From the NCBI GenBank assembly GCA_019694835.1, contig JAIBBE010000197.1, forward strand, positions 1 to 22,167: 22,167 nt of DNA, in the 5' to 3' direction. The notes below the pieces were generated by a model that did no database searches, was not told where the DNA came from, and worked only from the letters and a program-made list of their open reading frames with translations. This document shows positions 6,503 to 15,672 of the stretch, piece by piece. Each line of letters opens with the position of its first letter. Position 1 is the stretch's first letter. A program made the position numbers and the translations under genes. The DNA comes from Fimbriimonadaceae bacterium (lineage in GTDB: Bacteria > Armatimonadota > Fimbriimonadia > Fimbriimonadales > Fimbriimonadaceae).

Positions 6503-6531
6503 CTGTCATCTTGTACCCAAAAATGTGTCAA
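6503..6531 (-). promoter_or_regulatory. Possible promoter before the L,D-transpeptidase gene
   Basis: On the minus strand a TTGACA hexamer (6531-6526) is followed after 17 bases by a weak TGACAG. It is in the only longer gap between cluster genes (6409-6555). The -10 match is poor and planctomycete promoters are not well defined, so this is tentative. Confidence 0.2.
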
Positions 6532-6555
6532 CGCAAACGCTAGACTATGTCGACC

Positions 6556-7278
6556 TTACTTTCTCTGAGATGTCACCTCTGCCCGTAGAAGCAACCTCGC
6601 CTTCCCCAAGGTCTGCGTCACATCTATCGTCACATGGTTTTTCTCGACGGAGAGTCGCCATTCCTTAAGAACACCGGGGTCATTGGTATCACTCGCAACC
6701 TGGCTCAGTCTGCGAAATCCGTTCGCCGGGTCGATCAGCTGTCCGTGAAATTGGATCTCTTCGATCGGTTCTGCAGGCACCTGATCAACTTCGACCACAA
6801 GAAGGAACCTGGGATAAAGCCGTCCATCGACACCCCGAAATGTTGCGCTGGTGTCAGCACGGATCTCCGTTGACCAGAGCGCCGATGCAGCGAAATCACG
6901 CGGTGGGCCACCTCCGATACCGCTCAGCCGATAACGCCGGAGATTTGGCGGGATGACCTCAAGCCGCCCAAGAGGTATTTCCTGCTCGAGACCGAGAGTA
7001 GTCTTCAAGCCGTTACGGCTTATGCCGCCCCCGCGGTCCGGTATCCAAAGGTGAAGTGTGATGGGGACTGGGTACTCCTTTCTTGGTTCACCCACTTCAG
7101 CCGGACCGATTCCGACTGCCGTTACCTGGAGGATCACATTGTTCTTATCCAGCAATTCGGCCCGCTGTCGGGTTGCGACAACCTGTTGGAGGAATGCGCA
7201 GACCAAGATGGCGGCGACAACCCCTGCAAAGCAATCGGCCATCGACACCGAGTAGATCGAGGGGATTTTTCTCGCCAT
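6556..7278 (-). CDS. Membrane-anchored protein with MotB/ExbD-like N-terminal helix
   Basis: The 240-residue protein has one N-terminal membrane helix containing SMADCFAGVVAAILVC, with Asp15 at the start of the hydrophobic run. This is where MotB, ExbD and TolR carry their proton-binding Asp. The anchor resembles that of the neighbouring 826-aa protein (shared S-x-x-D-x-F-x-G pattern). Residues 45-240 are a soluble, beta-rich domain expected outside the membrane, with no recognised peptidoglycan-binding OmpA motif. The start has GAGG seven bases upstream and lies 9 nt after the stop of the 826-aa gene, so the two are co-translated. I infer a second B-type subunit of the proton channel encoded upstream; the soluble domain is unidentified. 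Confidence 0.75.
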   Translation of the reverse strand: MARKIPSIYSVSMADCFAGVVAAILVCAFLQQVVATRQRAELLDKNNVILQVTAVGIGPAEVGEPRKEYPVPITLHLWIPDRGGGISRNGLKTTLGLEQEIPLGRLEVIPPNLRRYRLSGIGGGPPRDFAASALWSTEIRADTSATFRGVDGRLYPRFLLVVEVDQVPAEPIEEIQFHGQLIDPANGFRRLSQVASDTNDPGVLKEWRLSVEKNHVTIDVTQTLGKARLLLRAEVTSQRK

Positions 7279-7287
7279 CAGAATACC

Positions 7288-9768
7288 TCACGGCTTCTTG
7301 GGGTCAGGAAGTTCCTGTCGGCACACCCGCAGGGGTAGCATTAGTTGGATTAGCGTCATCGCAGTACCGTAGGTGCCCGGAAAGCTACCATCGGCCTCAC
7401 TTTGACCTATGTCCTTCATTTTCTGTCGAACCATGGCGAACCACTTGTCGCGTTCAGTGCCGTCATTCCAGTACGCAACAAGATGAGCAGCATAAAAGAG
7501 CGCGTAGAACTCATAAGGGCTATTTGTTGTGATGTCGGAACGAGACAGATCGCTTGACCATTTTCGCACAGCTTCAAAGACCTGCTCCATGAATGCATCG
7601 CTACGGAGGTCGAATGTCTGACTCGGCGAACCGAGAACCTCTGACAATAGACATCCAGGTTGGCGGTGGATCGCGAAGTCGGTTCCTTTGGGGAATTGGT
7701 AGGAGTACCCTTTCATTGGCACAGGGTTATTTTTCATCGTGAGCATTTCACTTCTCGTATTCTTGATATAGGCAACACCCTTGCCGATTGCCTTCTCGAC
7801 CTGATCTTTCAAATTATCATCGGTTGTATCGATTAAGGGCAGTGCACCATGAAGCCCTTTTATCAGCACAACAGTTACACTTGCATCAATTTGAGTTCCA
7901 GGGTTGTTGTCCTTTCCACCCGTGAAATACCCCCATCCTCCAGACTCGGAGTTCTGCCTCTTCAGGGCGAACAAGATCGCTTTATTAAGTCCGCTTTTCA
8001 TTTTTGCTAGTAAAAGGGAATTGGTTCTAACCGCACCTGGAATTGCTTCACCGAGAGCAATCAGTGTAAAACCGAGTTGATACCCAGCGGGCTGGCCGCC
8101 CTCTTTCGGGGTCGATGGATCGCCGTAGTGTTCATCATCGATTCGTCTCAAGACAAAGCTTAGCATCTGCTCAACTGTGGCCGAGTGCTTTGTAAGAAGG
8201 CCGACTTCGTGCCCACGTGCAACAAAAGCAAGGATCGCGAGTCCTGTAGTGCCAGGGCCATCGTACCCTGTCTCTTTCAACATCCCGTCCTTGATTTCCT
8301 TTCGATTATCTTTGTCGGAATCTTCGTGTTTGCCCTTGTGGACCTTGGCTGCGAGGTAGTCCAATGCTCGATCCACTCGGGTGAGAATCGGATCAATCAC
8401 ACCAAATTCATTATTTCGAGCACGAAGCTGCTCAACCGCCTTCTGTCGTGTCTTAGAGAAATCAGACTTATCGTCGCCGAAAAAGTCTAACGCAAGAAAC
8501 CGTTCAGTCGCCTTGTCCCACTGCGAGGCAAACACCGGCTCAGACACTTTCTCGGAAGGCAGATTCTCATCCAAAGCCTGCGGGAGTGAAGGGTTAAACT
8601 TGGCGAGGCCGCGTGCATCGCTCGTAAGTACACCAACTGTCACCCACGCCCCATCGGCGGCCGCCGGAAATAGATCGCCGAGAACGACCCTTGCATTGAC
8701 AAGCGAGGTCATACCTGGCGCGTGAACGGTGAGTTCGAGTGGAACCTTGAAATCGTCGGCGAGAAGAGCGTCGATGGCCTGAGCGTACTGGACCCGAAAG
8801 AGGTTTCTCGCCCAATACTTCCGAAGTAACTCAGAATCCATTGGACGATCGGGAATGGGTGGGAACTCCCTCGCCACCAGTGCCGACGCCTCTTCGTCGA
8901 GCGTGATCGGGCAGGGTAGGCTGCCGTTCCCCGGTTTCACCTTGGTGAAGTTACCATCATACTCCCAATTGGTGGCTTTCTTGAAAAGCTCCTCGACTGC
9001 CTTTGCCCGCTGAACCACGCCGTCTGCGAGCCAAGCGCGGTCACGAGCCGGCTTTGCAAGCCAAGCACGTTCCTGCTGTTCCCAGCCCCTGGCAAAGCTT
9101 GCGAGGTCGCGTGTATACGCGAGATAACTTCCAACTTCTTTTCTCACCTTGTGGCGGAAATCCGCGCTTGTCGAAGTACCTTGGTGGTATGCAATTCTCG
9201 CGTCGCTGATTCTCTTTAGCAGTTTTCTATACTCGGGTGTCTTCGCGGCCCACGCACTGAAGTCATCCCAGGTTAATCGGACATCAACCCTCCAATTTCC
9301 GCCTGAGCGAAGAGCACTGGCGGTGAGTGTCGTGCTCATCACCGACGAGGAAGTTGTAGATGTTTTCTTGGTGGTTCCTGATTCTAGGGGTTGGCTCTCG
9401 TCTGTTACCGCCCAGCGGTTCCCAGCCTCAACCGGGTAGATATCCCACTCAGCGGCCCAGTCGGGCTTCGGCTTGCTGCCACGACCCATGCCGGTGGTGA
9501 AGGGAATTGCTTCTTCACTGGCACTGACAACCCGCATTTCTAGCCGACCTGGTCCGAGACCACCAGAGAGTGGATTGGCGTCGCTCCATTGGATAGTGAG
9601 TACGACCGGAGTTCGCGAGCCAACTCCTTGACGCTGCATCGGTATACGATTCACGACGCTCAGCACGAGTAGCATGGCGAGGGCGGCCCCGAGCGCTCCG
9701 CCAAACGTGTCGATTGCGGAGACAACCGGTCCGGACAGATCTTCTAGATCGGTTCGTTTGCGTCTCAT
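7288..9768 (-). CDS. MotB/ExbD-like anchored protein with C-terminal alpha/alpha-toroid domain
   Basis: The 826-residue protein starts with a short cytoplasmic tail and one membrane helix, AIDTFGGALGAALAMLLVL, with Asp20 at its beginning as in MotB/ExbD anchors. Residues about 45-490 are a charged, mostly helical region without a recognised domain. Residues about 500-810 look like squalene-cyclase/prenyltransferase-type toroid repeats: YDGPGTTGLAILAFV, GYQLGFTLIALGEA and QNSESGGWGYFTGG, then a fourth block ending GTYGTAMTLIQLML. I do not see the DxDD motif of cyclases, so a binding rather than catalytic role is likelier. If the topology is MotB-like, the toroid faces the periplasm. Its ATG overlaps the stop of the MotA/TolQ-like gene by 4 nt (ATGA). 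Fusion of a stator anchor to a toroid is unusual. Confidence 0.75.
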   Translation of the reverse strand: MRRKRTDLEDLSGPVVSAIDTFGGALGAALAMLLVLSVVNRIPMQRQGVGSRTPVVLTIQWSDANPLSGGLGPGRLEMRVVSASEEAIPFTTGMGRGSKPKPDWAAEWDIYPVEAGNRWAVTDESQPLESGTTKKTSTTSSSVMSTTLTASALRSGGNWRVDVRLTWDDFSAWAAKTPEYRKLLKRISDARIAYHQGTSTSADFRHKVRKEVGSYLAYTRDLASFARGWEQQERAWLAKPARDRAWLADGVVQRAKAVEELFKKATNWEYDGNFTKVKPGNGSLPCPITLDEEASALVAREFPPIPDRPMDSELLRKYWARNLFRVQYAQAIDALLADDFKVPLELTVHAPGMTSLVNARVVLGDLFPAAADGAWVTVGVLTSDARGLAKFNPSLPQALDENLPSEKVSEPVFASQWDKATERFLALDFFGDDKSDFSKTRQKAVEQLRARNNEFGVIDPILTRVDRALDYLAAKVHKGKHEDSDKDNRKEIKDGMLKETGYDGPGTTGLAILAFVARGHEVGLLTKHSATVEQMLSFVLRRIDDEHYGDPSTPKEGGQPAGYQLGFTLIALGEAIPGAVRTNSLLLAKMKSGLNKAILFALKRQNSESGGWGYFTGGKDNNPGTQIDASVTVVLIKGLHGALPLIDTTDDNLKDQVEKAIGKGVAYIKNTRSEMLTMKNNPVPMKGYSYQFPKGTDFAIHRQPGCLLSEVLGSPSQTFDLRSDAFMEQVFEAVRKWSSDLSRSDITTNSPYEFYALFYAAHLVAYWNDGTERDKWFAMVRQKMKDIGQSEADGSFPGTYGTAMTLIQLMLPLRVCRQELPDPKKP

Positions 9769-11705
9769 GGGCCGACTCCGGTAGCTGCGTGTGTCGAGTT
9801 GTTCCCCATTGTGCTTACCTTGTCATGCAGAGCCGGCGTGAGGGCTCGGAGGAGTGTCGCTTGCTGCGAGATCAGCCGCCGGAGGCTTTTCACGAGCCGA
9901 CGCGACAGTCGGGGAGGAATGCTCCGATCTGGTTGCGAGGGCATGTAGGCGAAGACGACCCGGTTCAGAACCTCGGTCTGAATGCTCGAGAGGATTTGCT
10001 CCTCTTGCCTGCGAATACGCAGCGAAGCGAAGAGTAGAACGATTGAGCCGAGCAGTGCAAAAAACGTTGTGTCGAATGCGACTCCCAGGCTCGCCATTGT
10101 CCTCGCGAGCCCTGTCATCACATCGCCCTCGCCCAGCAGACGAGCCTCAAACACCGCATCTGAGATGCCCATAACGGTTCCAACGAAGCCGAGCGCGGGG
10201 ATCAGCCAGATGCAGTAGTTGATGATCGCAAATTCCGAGTCCGCCCGATCGGCAACACGTCCCTGAGCGGCTTCGACCGCGGATTTCGCGGCGACCCGGT
10301 CGTCTGTTTGCACGAGTGTTTGGCAAGCATCATAAAGCATCTCCTCGGTGGAATCTCGGAACCCCGACGCGGAGCGCCGCTCGTCCAACTCGCGCCACAG
10401 TGCGACCACATCGTCGTGAGCGAGTCCGGCTTTGGCACTGATCTTAGCCAAGAGGTTATCGGCGGTAATTTGCGGACGTTCGGTGTGAACATACCGCCGC
10501 GACATTAGGGCAAGCCCGCCAAGAAAAAAAGTAAAGGCTGTGACCCATTGGATGATCCCGTTCACGCGGCGGTCTACCCCGACCGGGGTGGATGTGTTGA
10601 GCGATTCCATGCGGGTTCGTACAAGGGCTGTGAACAGTGGCAATCCAACAATTTCCTCCGCCTGACGCGCAACCTCTGCCTTGCCATCCAACGACTTTTT
10701 ATGAAGGACTTGCGGGTCAGCCACACTCATCGTCATACGTTGAATGATCTCGTTAGATGGCACCGCCGACACGATTGGTGCCCAGTCGCGATAAGTGATT
10801 GTCGAGGTAGACAGGTCGTTGTAGCCGAGGTATTTGTTCGCGGGGCGCGGCCACTGTCTGGATTGCACGCCGAGCTTCTCTTCGAGCAGGGCGATTAATT
10901 CCGCATCCGTCTTTTCGGTCAGATTCACGACAAGTGAGACGGGGTCGTACCTTCCCTCGGAGGCTTTCTTGGCTTGGACCCATTCCCCGATCAATTCCAG
11001 CTTCAGATCCGTTTTCGCGGACAGAAATCGCTTGGCGTCCTCGATGCTTAGCTTGGCGTTTGGCTCGTATCCGTTGACGCGCATGTAGTCCGCCCGAAGC
11101 GTTCTACTCGACTTGAAAGAAGAATCTGTATCGTCACTCAGTAGGAGTTGATTGTTGAGCGCGGCGAACAGCCCGCTGGTGAGAACCGCTGCCAGTACGA
11201 AGACAAACCACCAGTAACCGAGAATGTGCCGCCAGGCGATGAACAGGACTACGGCGGCTCCAGCCCCGAAGAGCAGCGGCCAGCGGGTAAACGGGTTTGG
11301 CCGATGCCTCCAGTCGATATGTTCAAGCTCCCGGGCCTTCGCTCGTTCCGAAACGACTAGGACGATTTGAGCGGTCTCCACTGCAGTGGTGGAGGCTCCC
11401 ATCTTTTCGATCCGGTCTTTCGCCACCTTCTGTTCCGAAAGGAGTTGGAAGTTGTCGTAACTGAGAATGCCGGCGGCTGCGATCAAAAGGACCGTACCAA
11501 GTCGGAACAGGTAAGCTCCCCAGCCGTGACGGATGACGAACATGAACCCGCCGCACACTCCTGCCACAATGAGTGGGACGCCGCTGAAAATTTGGCCCAG
11601 CTCATTTCGCGCTAGCCCCCTCACCAGCGTCCCATAACCAACCAGGAGGACAACGGAGGTAACTACTCCAATGAGCAGATCGGCTACAATTCGGCGGATG
11701 CGCAC
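9765..11705 (-). CDS. MotA/TolQ/ExbB-family proton-channel protein with extended N-terminus
   Basis: The 646-residue protein carries a MotA/TolQ/ExbB core in its C-terminal third. The core has a helix with PALGFVGTVMGISDAV (about residues 505-520, compare LGLFGTVWGIM of TolQ), then GLARTMASLGVAFDTT leading into the second pore helix at about 538-563. Ahead of it are three membrane helices (about 6-84), two more (about 142-185), a soluble domain of nearly 200 residues and a helix at about 382-402. This is far larger than TolQ or ExbB. Such proteins form pentamers that conduct protons and turn or move around B-subunit dimers. The start is GTG at 11705 with GGGAG upstream. It overlaps the 826-aa anchor gene by 4 nt, as expected for A and B subunits. 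Zorya ZorA is a distant analogue, but no Zorya nuclease or helicase is nearby. Confidence 0.85.
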   Translation of the reverse strand: MRIRRIVADLLIGVVTSVVLLVGYGTLVRGLARNELGQIFSGVPLIVAGVCGGFMFVIRHGWGAYLFRLGTVLLIAAAGILSYDNFQLLSEQKVAKDRIEKMGASTTAVETAQIVLVVSERAKARELEHIDWRHRPNPFTRWPLLFGAGAAVVLFIAWRHILGYWWFVFVLAAVLTSGLFAALNNQLLLSDDTDSSFKSSRTLRADYMRVNGYEPNAKLSIEDAKRFLSAKTDLKLELIGEWVQAKKASEGRYDPVSLVVNLTEKTDAELIALLEEKLGVQSRQWPRPANKYLGYNDLSTSTITYRDWAPIVSAVPSNEIIQRMTMSVADPQVLHKKSLDGKAEVARQAEEIVGLPLFTALVRTRMESLNTSTPVGVDRRVNGIIQWVTAFTFFLGGLALMSRRYVHTERPQITADNLLAKISAKAGLAHDDVVALWRELDERRSASGFRDSTEEMLYDACQTLVQTDDRVAAKSAVEAAQGRVADRADSEFAIINYCIWLIPALGFVGTVMGISDAVFEARLLGEGDVMTGLARTMASLGVAFDTTFFALLGSIVLLFASLRIRRQEEQILSSIQTEVLNRVVFAYMPSQPDRSIPPRLSRRLVKSLRRLISQQATLLRALTPALHDKVSTMGNNSTHAATGVGP

Positions 11706-11764
11706 AGTTCAATACTCCCTGTAGCGTGTTACGGAACGCGAGACTGATCGGGCAAATACGCCTG

Positions 11765-14700
11765 CTACTTCTTCGCTCCCACTCGGACAGCCTCACCGAA
11801 GAGAAGGGACGGGTCGGGAAACAAATCATAGTCGTCCTGTCTAGAGAACCGTTTGCGTAGAACTTCGACTTCATGTCCCACCCACCTGTCGAAAAGGTCG
11901 AGTCGTTGGTACGTCTTCGAATCAACCAAAGGTGGCGGCGAGTATTTTTTGGGGTCCGAATCGCGTTTGGGATCAGGATTCTGAAGACTACGATAGGCCT
12001 CCTCGAACGCACTCGCGGGAGCCCGGTACGTCTTATCGCCCTGCTTTTCACCGGCTTTCACCCAGATGAGCATGGCTGGGTCGCTGTCCTCTTCCAGCAC
12101 GACCGATGCGACCGTATCGTTCTCAAGCCGGATCGCGAGAAGACGCGTGCCCTTTCCCGGAACAACCAGCGGAGTTCGGGAGGTAGTCTGACCCGACAGG
12201 TAGGCGGCGGCATCCGACCGCAGAGAGTCGCCCTTTAACAGGGCGGCGAAGCTACGTTCGGTCATCTGTCCGATCAGGATTTTCGTCCCATCCGCCGTCA
12301 GCCGTTCGATCTCGATGCGAGCGTCAACACCATTTCCGCTTGGTGCGGAAAGTAGGACGCGGAGCAGCTTCGGCTCGACCCTGTCAAACAGCGGAATCCG
12401 CTTCGCAAGCTCCGGCGAATCGATGGGCAGTTTCGGCGTTCGGGAAATGATCTCTCGAAGGGCCACAACAACATCCGTCTCCGGCTTTCCCTTCTCGCCT
12501 TCCGCGAGTTCTGTAGCTAGCAGGCCGAATAAACGTCGCTGCCGAATTATCGGGTTCTCTTCCGTCTCGGTCAGCCATAAGAGCAGACCCGCCGACTTCC
12601 CATCCGGCGAGAAGAATACATCGCCTTGCTTCCTGTCCACCTTTTCCTGGAAGACGAGAACTGCGTTCGGATGGCTAGCGACTAGTGCGGCAAGTGCCTT
12701 GTGGTAAGGCGAGAGTATGTCCGCTGACGGATCGATCCCCAGGTCGCCGGCCGTAACCTTGGTTGGCATCGGGGGACCGTCTGACTTTGCGATCAAGAGT
12801 TTGCCAGTTTTGTCGGCGTAGAGCACGCCGCCGTTCTCACCGACCACGAGCGGAATCGGGGGTGAGTCCGCGGCTGGAAAGCTTGCGATGACACGTTCCT
12901 CACCCGCATTTCCCAAGGTGCCAGCGCGAAGCTCGAAAAATCTACCCTGGGTTTCCACCAATCGCAGGTCACCGCTCCCCTGGCCAAGGTGCTTGAGTGG
13001 AAGCCCCCGTCCCGGCTGGCCACCGGTGGTAGAGCCAGCAGGCGTAGTTTGACCTGGAGTTCCAGTGGTCTTGTCGTTGCCTGTAGTCTTACCTCCAGGT
13101 TTTGTTCCAGGGGACTTTCCGGGCGTTCCCGTTTGGGTGCCCGGCGTACCCGTTTTTGGGTTCTGCGAGTTGCCTGGCGTACCGGGTTTGTCAGCTGGTT
13201 TTTTCCCCCCATTGTTCTTGCCCGTGCCCGGTTTGTCGCCAGCCTTCCCCGGTTCGCCGTTGTCCTTGCCACCGGGTTGACCGTTCGGCGAACCCTTCTT
13301 GTCGCCCTTGTTTCCCTCGCCCTTGCCCTTCGTTCCGCCCTTGCCCCCGCCCGAACCAGGGCTCAGACCACTGAACAAAAGCTTAACGACTGCAAGAATC
13401 TTGATGGGGTCCGGGATAGGACTCAACAGGATCGCAGCGGCGAGGAGCAGCTTCTCGGCATTGATCTCCGCTTTCTTGCCCTCCTCTTCATGCTTGTTGG
13501 CCTCGTCGTCGGCCTTGTTCGCCTCGTCGTCTTTCTTCCCTTCATCCTGTTTCGCCTCATCCAATTTCTGTTGCGCGTCGTCCTTCTTTCCGGCAAGATC
13601 GCCGGCCGCGGATGGCGGTGTAGCCCCAGGGTTTTTTGCCGCCTCTTCGGCCTTCTGAAGGTCCGAAGCAGACGTTGCGATCTGTTGCAGAACCGCCGGC
13701 GCGGCAAGTGCAGCCGCAGCCGCATCAACCGCCTTCGGGTCTGACGGGGCCAGATCGCGGAGCTGTTTCGCCGCCTCCTCGATCGCCTTCCTGATCTCAG
13801 GGGATACGATCCCCGTTTTCTGGATCTGATCGAGGGCGGCCTTCGCCTGCTCGGCAGCCTTACGGGCTGCGGCCTGTTGATCGGGGGTCAGCGAGTCGGA
13901 CTTCGCCAGTTCTTCGAGCTGACGAACGGCCTCGCCGACGGCCGCTTCCTGCTCCAGCTTCGCGTTGGATACCTGCTTCACGGCTTCGAGAACCTCCTGT
14001 CGGCCTTCTTTGGCGATGTCAGGTTTCTGATCAGCAAGCTTCGTAACACCGCGTTCAGCCTCAGCAAGACCATCGGCCACCTTTTTGAGTCCGTCCACAC
14101 GGCTCCGCGCTTCCTTCGCCTGAAACCGGCTGTTCTCGGCTTCGGCTCGTTTGTTGGCAGCCTTCTGATATTCCTCCTGTGCCCGCTCCAGTTCCCGCTT
14201 TGCTTGTTCAGTAAGTCCCTCAGCCTCACGGAGGTTTCGTTCGATTCGGGCAGGAGACGGTTGTTGCTTCAACTCATTAGCCTTCTCTTGCGCCTGTCGG
14301 ACAAGTGGATCTGCATCGTGCTTTTGTTGAACAGCAATAATCGCCTTCTTCTCACCTTCCGCTACACCCGAAGGTATCCAATCGTACCGATTGTCAAATC
14401 GCTCGGGTTCAGCGAGCGGAACTTCGATACCATCTATCGCTTCTTGCTTAACTTCAGGTTTCTGAGGGATACCATTCTGCGTGTCGTTAGGCGCGATCTC
14501 GTTAGTCGCTTTGGCGGCAAGCCTCCGCCATTGGTCATTTCCCTTTGCTTGTTCATGAATCTCCTTAACCTTTTGCTCTTGCTGATCGAGCCGGCGGTCC
14601 ATGTCCGGCGGAACGGCCGGAATTAGCTTGGGAATCCCGGCGACGACGATGGCGATACAGATACCGTAGACTAGGGTGTATCGACCGAGCATGAGTATCG

Positions 14701-15634
14701 AACCGTAACGCGGGATAGTACACTGCCGACCGGTGACAACTACTCCGCGAGTGACCTGTTCGATTCTCAACCCGACCTCCGTCCCTCGGTCGAACCCCAA
14801 TAGGTAATCGAGTGCCTGTTCAGTGCCCATAGAGACGGTCTGGCCATGGGCGCGCCGTCCTGGATGAGCGGCAGCAAGCAGGTCACCAGCCCGAAGCTGC
14901 GGGGCAAGGTGCGACATGATGTTCGGGTTGGGTCCACGGGCAACTCGGTCGGCGACAGTGAGTGCATCAACGAGGCAGTCGAACCCGCCAACGGGCTGCG
15001 GATCATTGCCCAAGTACGCTTTGAGCTCCCTGGAGACCTCCCTCTCCGGAAGAACGAACCAAACAAACAGCCAGGAAAGCAGGGCTCCAACCGCCACGGC
15101 AGTGCCAATCGCCACTACCAGAGGCAACCATGGAATGCGATCCAAGTGTTCGAGAATACTGAAATAGCGGAGTTGATATGCGCTAAGGGTATCATCTATT
15201 TGCGCTATCAAGCGAAAGAATATTGGAGAAACGCGGCTTAATCCCCCGAATATAGCCAAAACACCTACCGAGAACCATGCGAGATGAAAGTAAAAGCGTG
15301 CCCGCCAGTCCTCCCAAATCAAGGGGAGCAACAAATTACTAATGAACCGTCTAAGCCCTGACGATTCGAGCTTTCTTACATGGCCACGCGAAGGGCCGAT
15401 CCAAAAGCGGTAAGAAAGAAAAGAGCAAAGAATACCGAACGCACTCGATAGCCTTATCCAGATTGCACGTACGACGCTCTTGCCACGGCGAACGATAGAG
15501 GCAACGACATTCGAAACCATGACGACTACCTCGCTGAAGTGCCAAATCCAAGTGGGAATTGGCTTTTCAAATTTGTCATTCCGCACCTCAGGACGGCTGT
15601 TCTCGTTTCCTTGGTTCGGGCGGTCGATACTCAT
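11765..15634 (-). CDS. Large multi-domain membrane protein with coiled coil and Gly/Thr/Pro/Lys linker
   Basis: No family is recognised for this 1289-residue protein. It has a polar N-terminus, membrane helices at about 111-131, 170-195 and 311-338, and a compact domain between the last two (about 200-300). A long charged, Ala/Lys/Glu-rich coiled-coil region spans about 345-725. A hydrophobic stretch (LLLAAAILLSPIPDPIKIL, about 727-752) follows and may touch the membrane again. Residues about 757-875 are a low-complexity linker of Gly, Thr, Pro, Lys and Asn (for example TGTPGTQTGTPGKSPGTK). A mixed alpha/beta C-terminal domain (about 880-1289) includes an FFSPDGKSAGLLLW strand pair of the kind seen in beta-propellers. 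GGAG stands nine bases before the ATG. It lies 38 bp after the giant gene and 59 bp before the MotA/TolQ-like gene, so it probably belongs to the same complex, perhaps as an envelope-spanning scaffold. Confidence 0.7.
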   Translation of the reverse strand: MSIDRPNQGNENSRPEVRNDKFEKPIPTWIWHFSEVVVMVSNVVASIVRRGKSVVRAIWIRLSSAFGILCSFLSYRFWIGPSRGHVRKLESSGLRRFISNLLLPLIWEDWRARFYFHLAWFSVGVLAIFGGLSRVSPIFFRLIAQIDDTLSAYQLRYFSILEHLDRIPWLPLVVAIGTAVAVGALLSWLFVWFVLPEREVSRELKAYLGNDPQPVGGFDCLVDALTVADRVARGPNPNIMSHLAPQLRAGDLLAAAHPGRRAHGQTVSMGTEQALDYLLGFDRGTEVGLRIEQVTRGVVVTGRQCTIPRYGSILMLGRYTLVYGICIAIVVAGIPKLIPAVPPDMDRRLDQQEQKVKEIHEQAKGNDQWRRLAAKATNEIAPNDTQNGIPQKPEVKQEAIDGIEVPLAEPERFDNRYDWIPSGVAEGEKKAIIAVQQKHDADPLVRQAQEKANELKQQPSPARIERNLREAEGLTEQAKRELERAQEEYQKAANKRAEAENSRFQAKEARSRVDGLKKVADGLAEAERGVTKLADQKPDIAKEGRQEVLEAVKQVSNAKLEQEAAVGEAVRQLEELAKSDSLTPDQQAAARKAAEQAKAALDQIQKTGIVSPEIRKAIEEAAKQLRDLAPSDPKAVDAAAAALAAPAVLQQIATSASDLQKAEEAAKNPGATPPSAAGDLAGKKDDAQQKLDEAKQDEGKKDDEANKADDEANKHEEEGKKAEINAEKLLLAAAILLSPIPDPIKILAVVKLLFSGLSPGSGGGKGGTKGKGEGNKGDKKGSPNGQPGGKDNGEPGKAGDKPGTGKNNGGKKPADKPGTPGNSQNPKTGTPGTQTGTPGKSPGTKPGGKTTGNDKTTGTPGQTTPAGSTTGGQPGRGLPLKHLGQGSGDLRLVETQGRFFELRAGTLGNAGEERVIASFPAADSPPIPLVVGENGGVLYADKTGKLLIAKSDGPPMPTKVTAGDLGIDPSADILSPYHKALAALVASHPNAVLVFQEKVDRKQGDVFFSPDGKSAGLLLWLTETEENPIIRQRRLFGLLATELAEGEKGKPETDVVVALREIISRTPKLPIDSPELAKRIPLFDRVEPKLLRVLLSAPSGNGVDARIEIERLTADGTKILIGQMTERSFAALLKGDSLRSDAAAYLSGQTTSRTPLVVPGKGTRLLAIRLENDTVASVVLEEDSDPAMLIWVKAGEKQGDKTYRAPASAFEEAYRSLQNPDPKRDSDPKKYSPPPLVDSKTYQRLDLFDRWVGHEVEVLRKRFSRQDDYDLFPDPSLLFGEAVRVGAKK
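13005..13370 (-). repeat. Low-complexity coding repeat (Gly/Thr/Pro/Lys linker)
   Basis: The DNA coding for the linker of the 1289-aa protein is built from degenerate short units giving GTPG, KPG and KG motifs. It resembles a collagen-like or mucin-like spacer, though strict Gly-X-Y periodicity is not kept. On the opposite strand it creates long spurious open frames. Confidence 0.7.
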
Positions 15635-15672
15635 AGTTCACATCTCCACTGAAGTGACTCAAAAGTTGTGAA

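Noticed and set aside
7288..9768. Active terpene cyclase or prenyltransferase
   Set aside because: Toroid-like repeats are present but I could not see the catalytic DxDD or zinc-binding pattern, and the protein is membrane-anchored.
9765..11705. Zorya anti-phage system (ZorA/ZorB)
   Set aside because: A MotA-like protein next to anchored partners fits superficially, but there is no OmpA-type domain, ZorC/ZorD or ZorE nuclease, and the other genes are envelope proteins.
12989..14626. Long plus-strand frames of about 250 residues opposite the 1289-aa gene
   Set aside because: They are low-complexity reverse readings of the repetitive linker and coiled-coil codons; biased composition explains their length.
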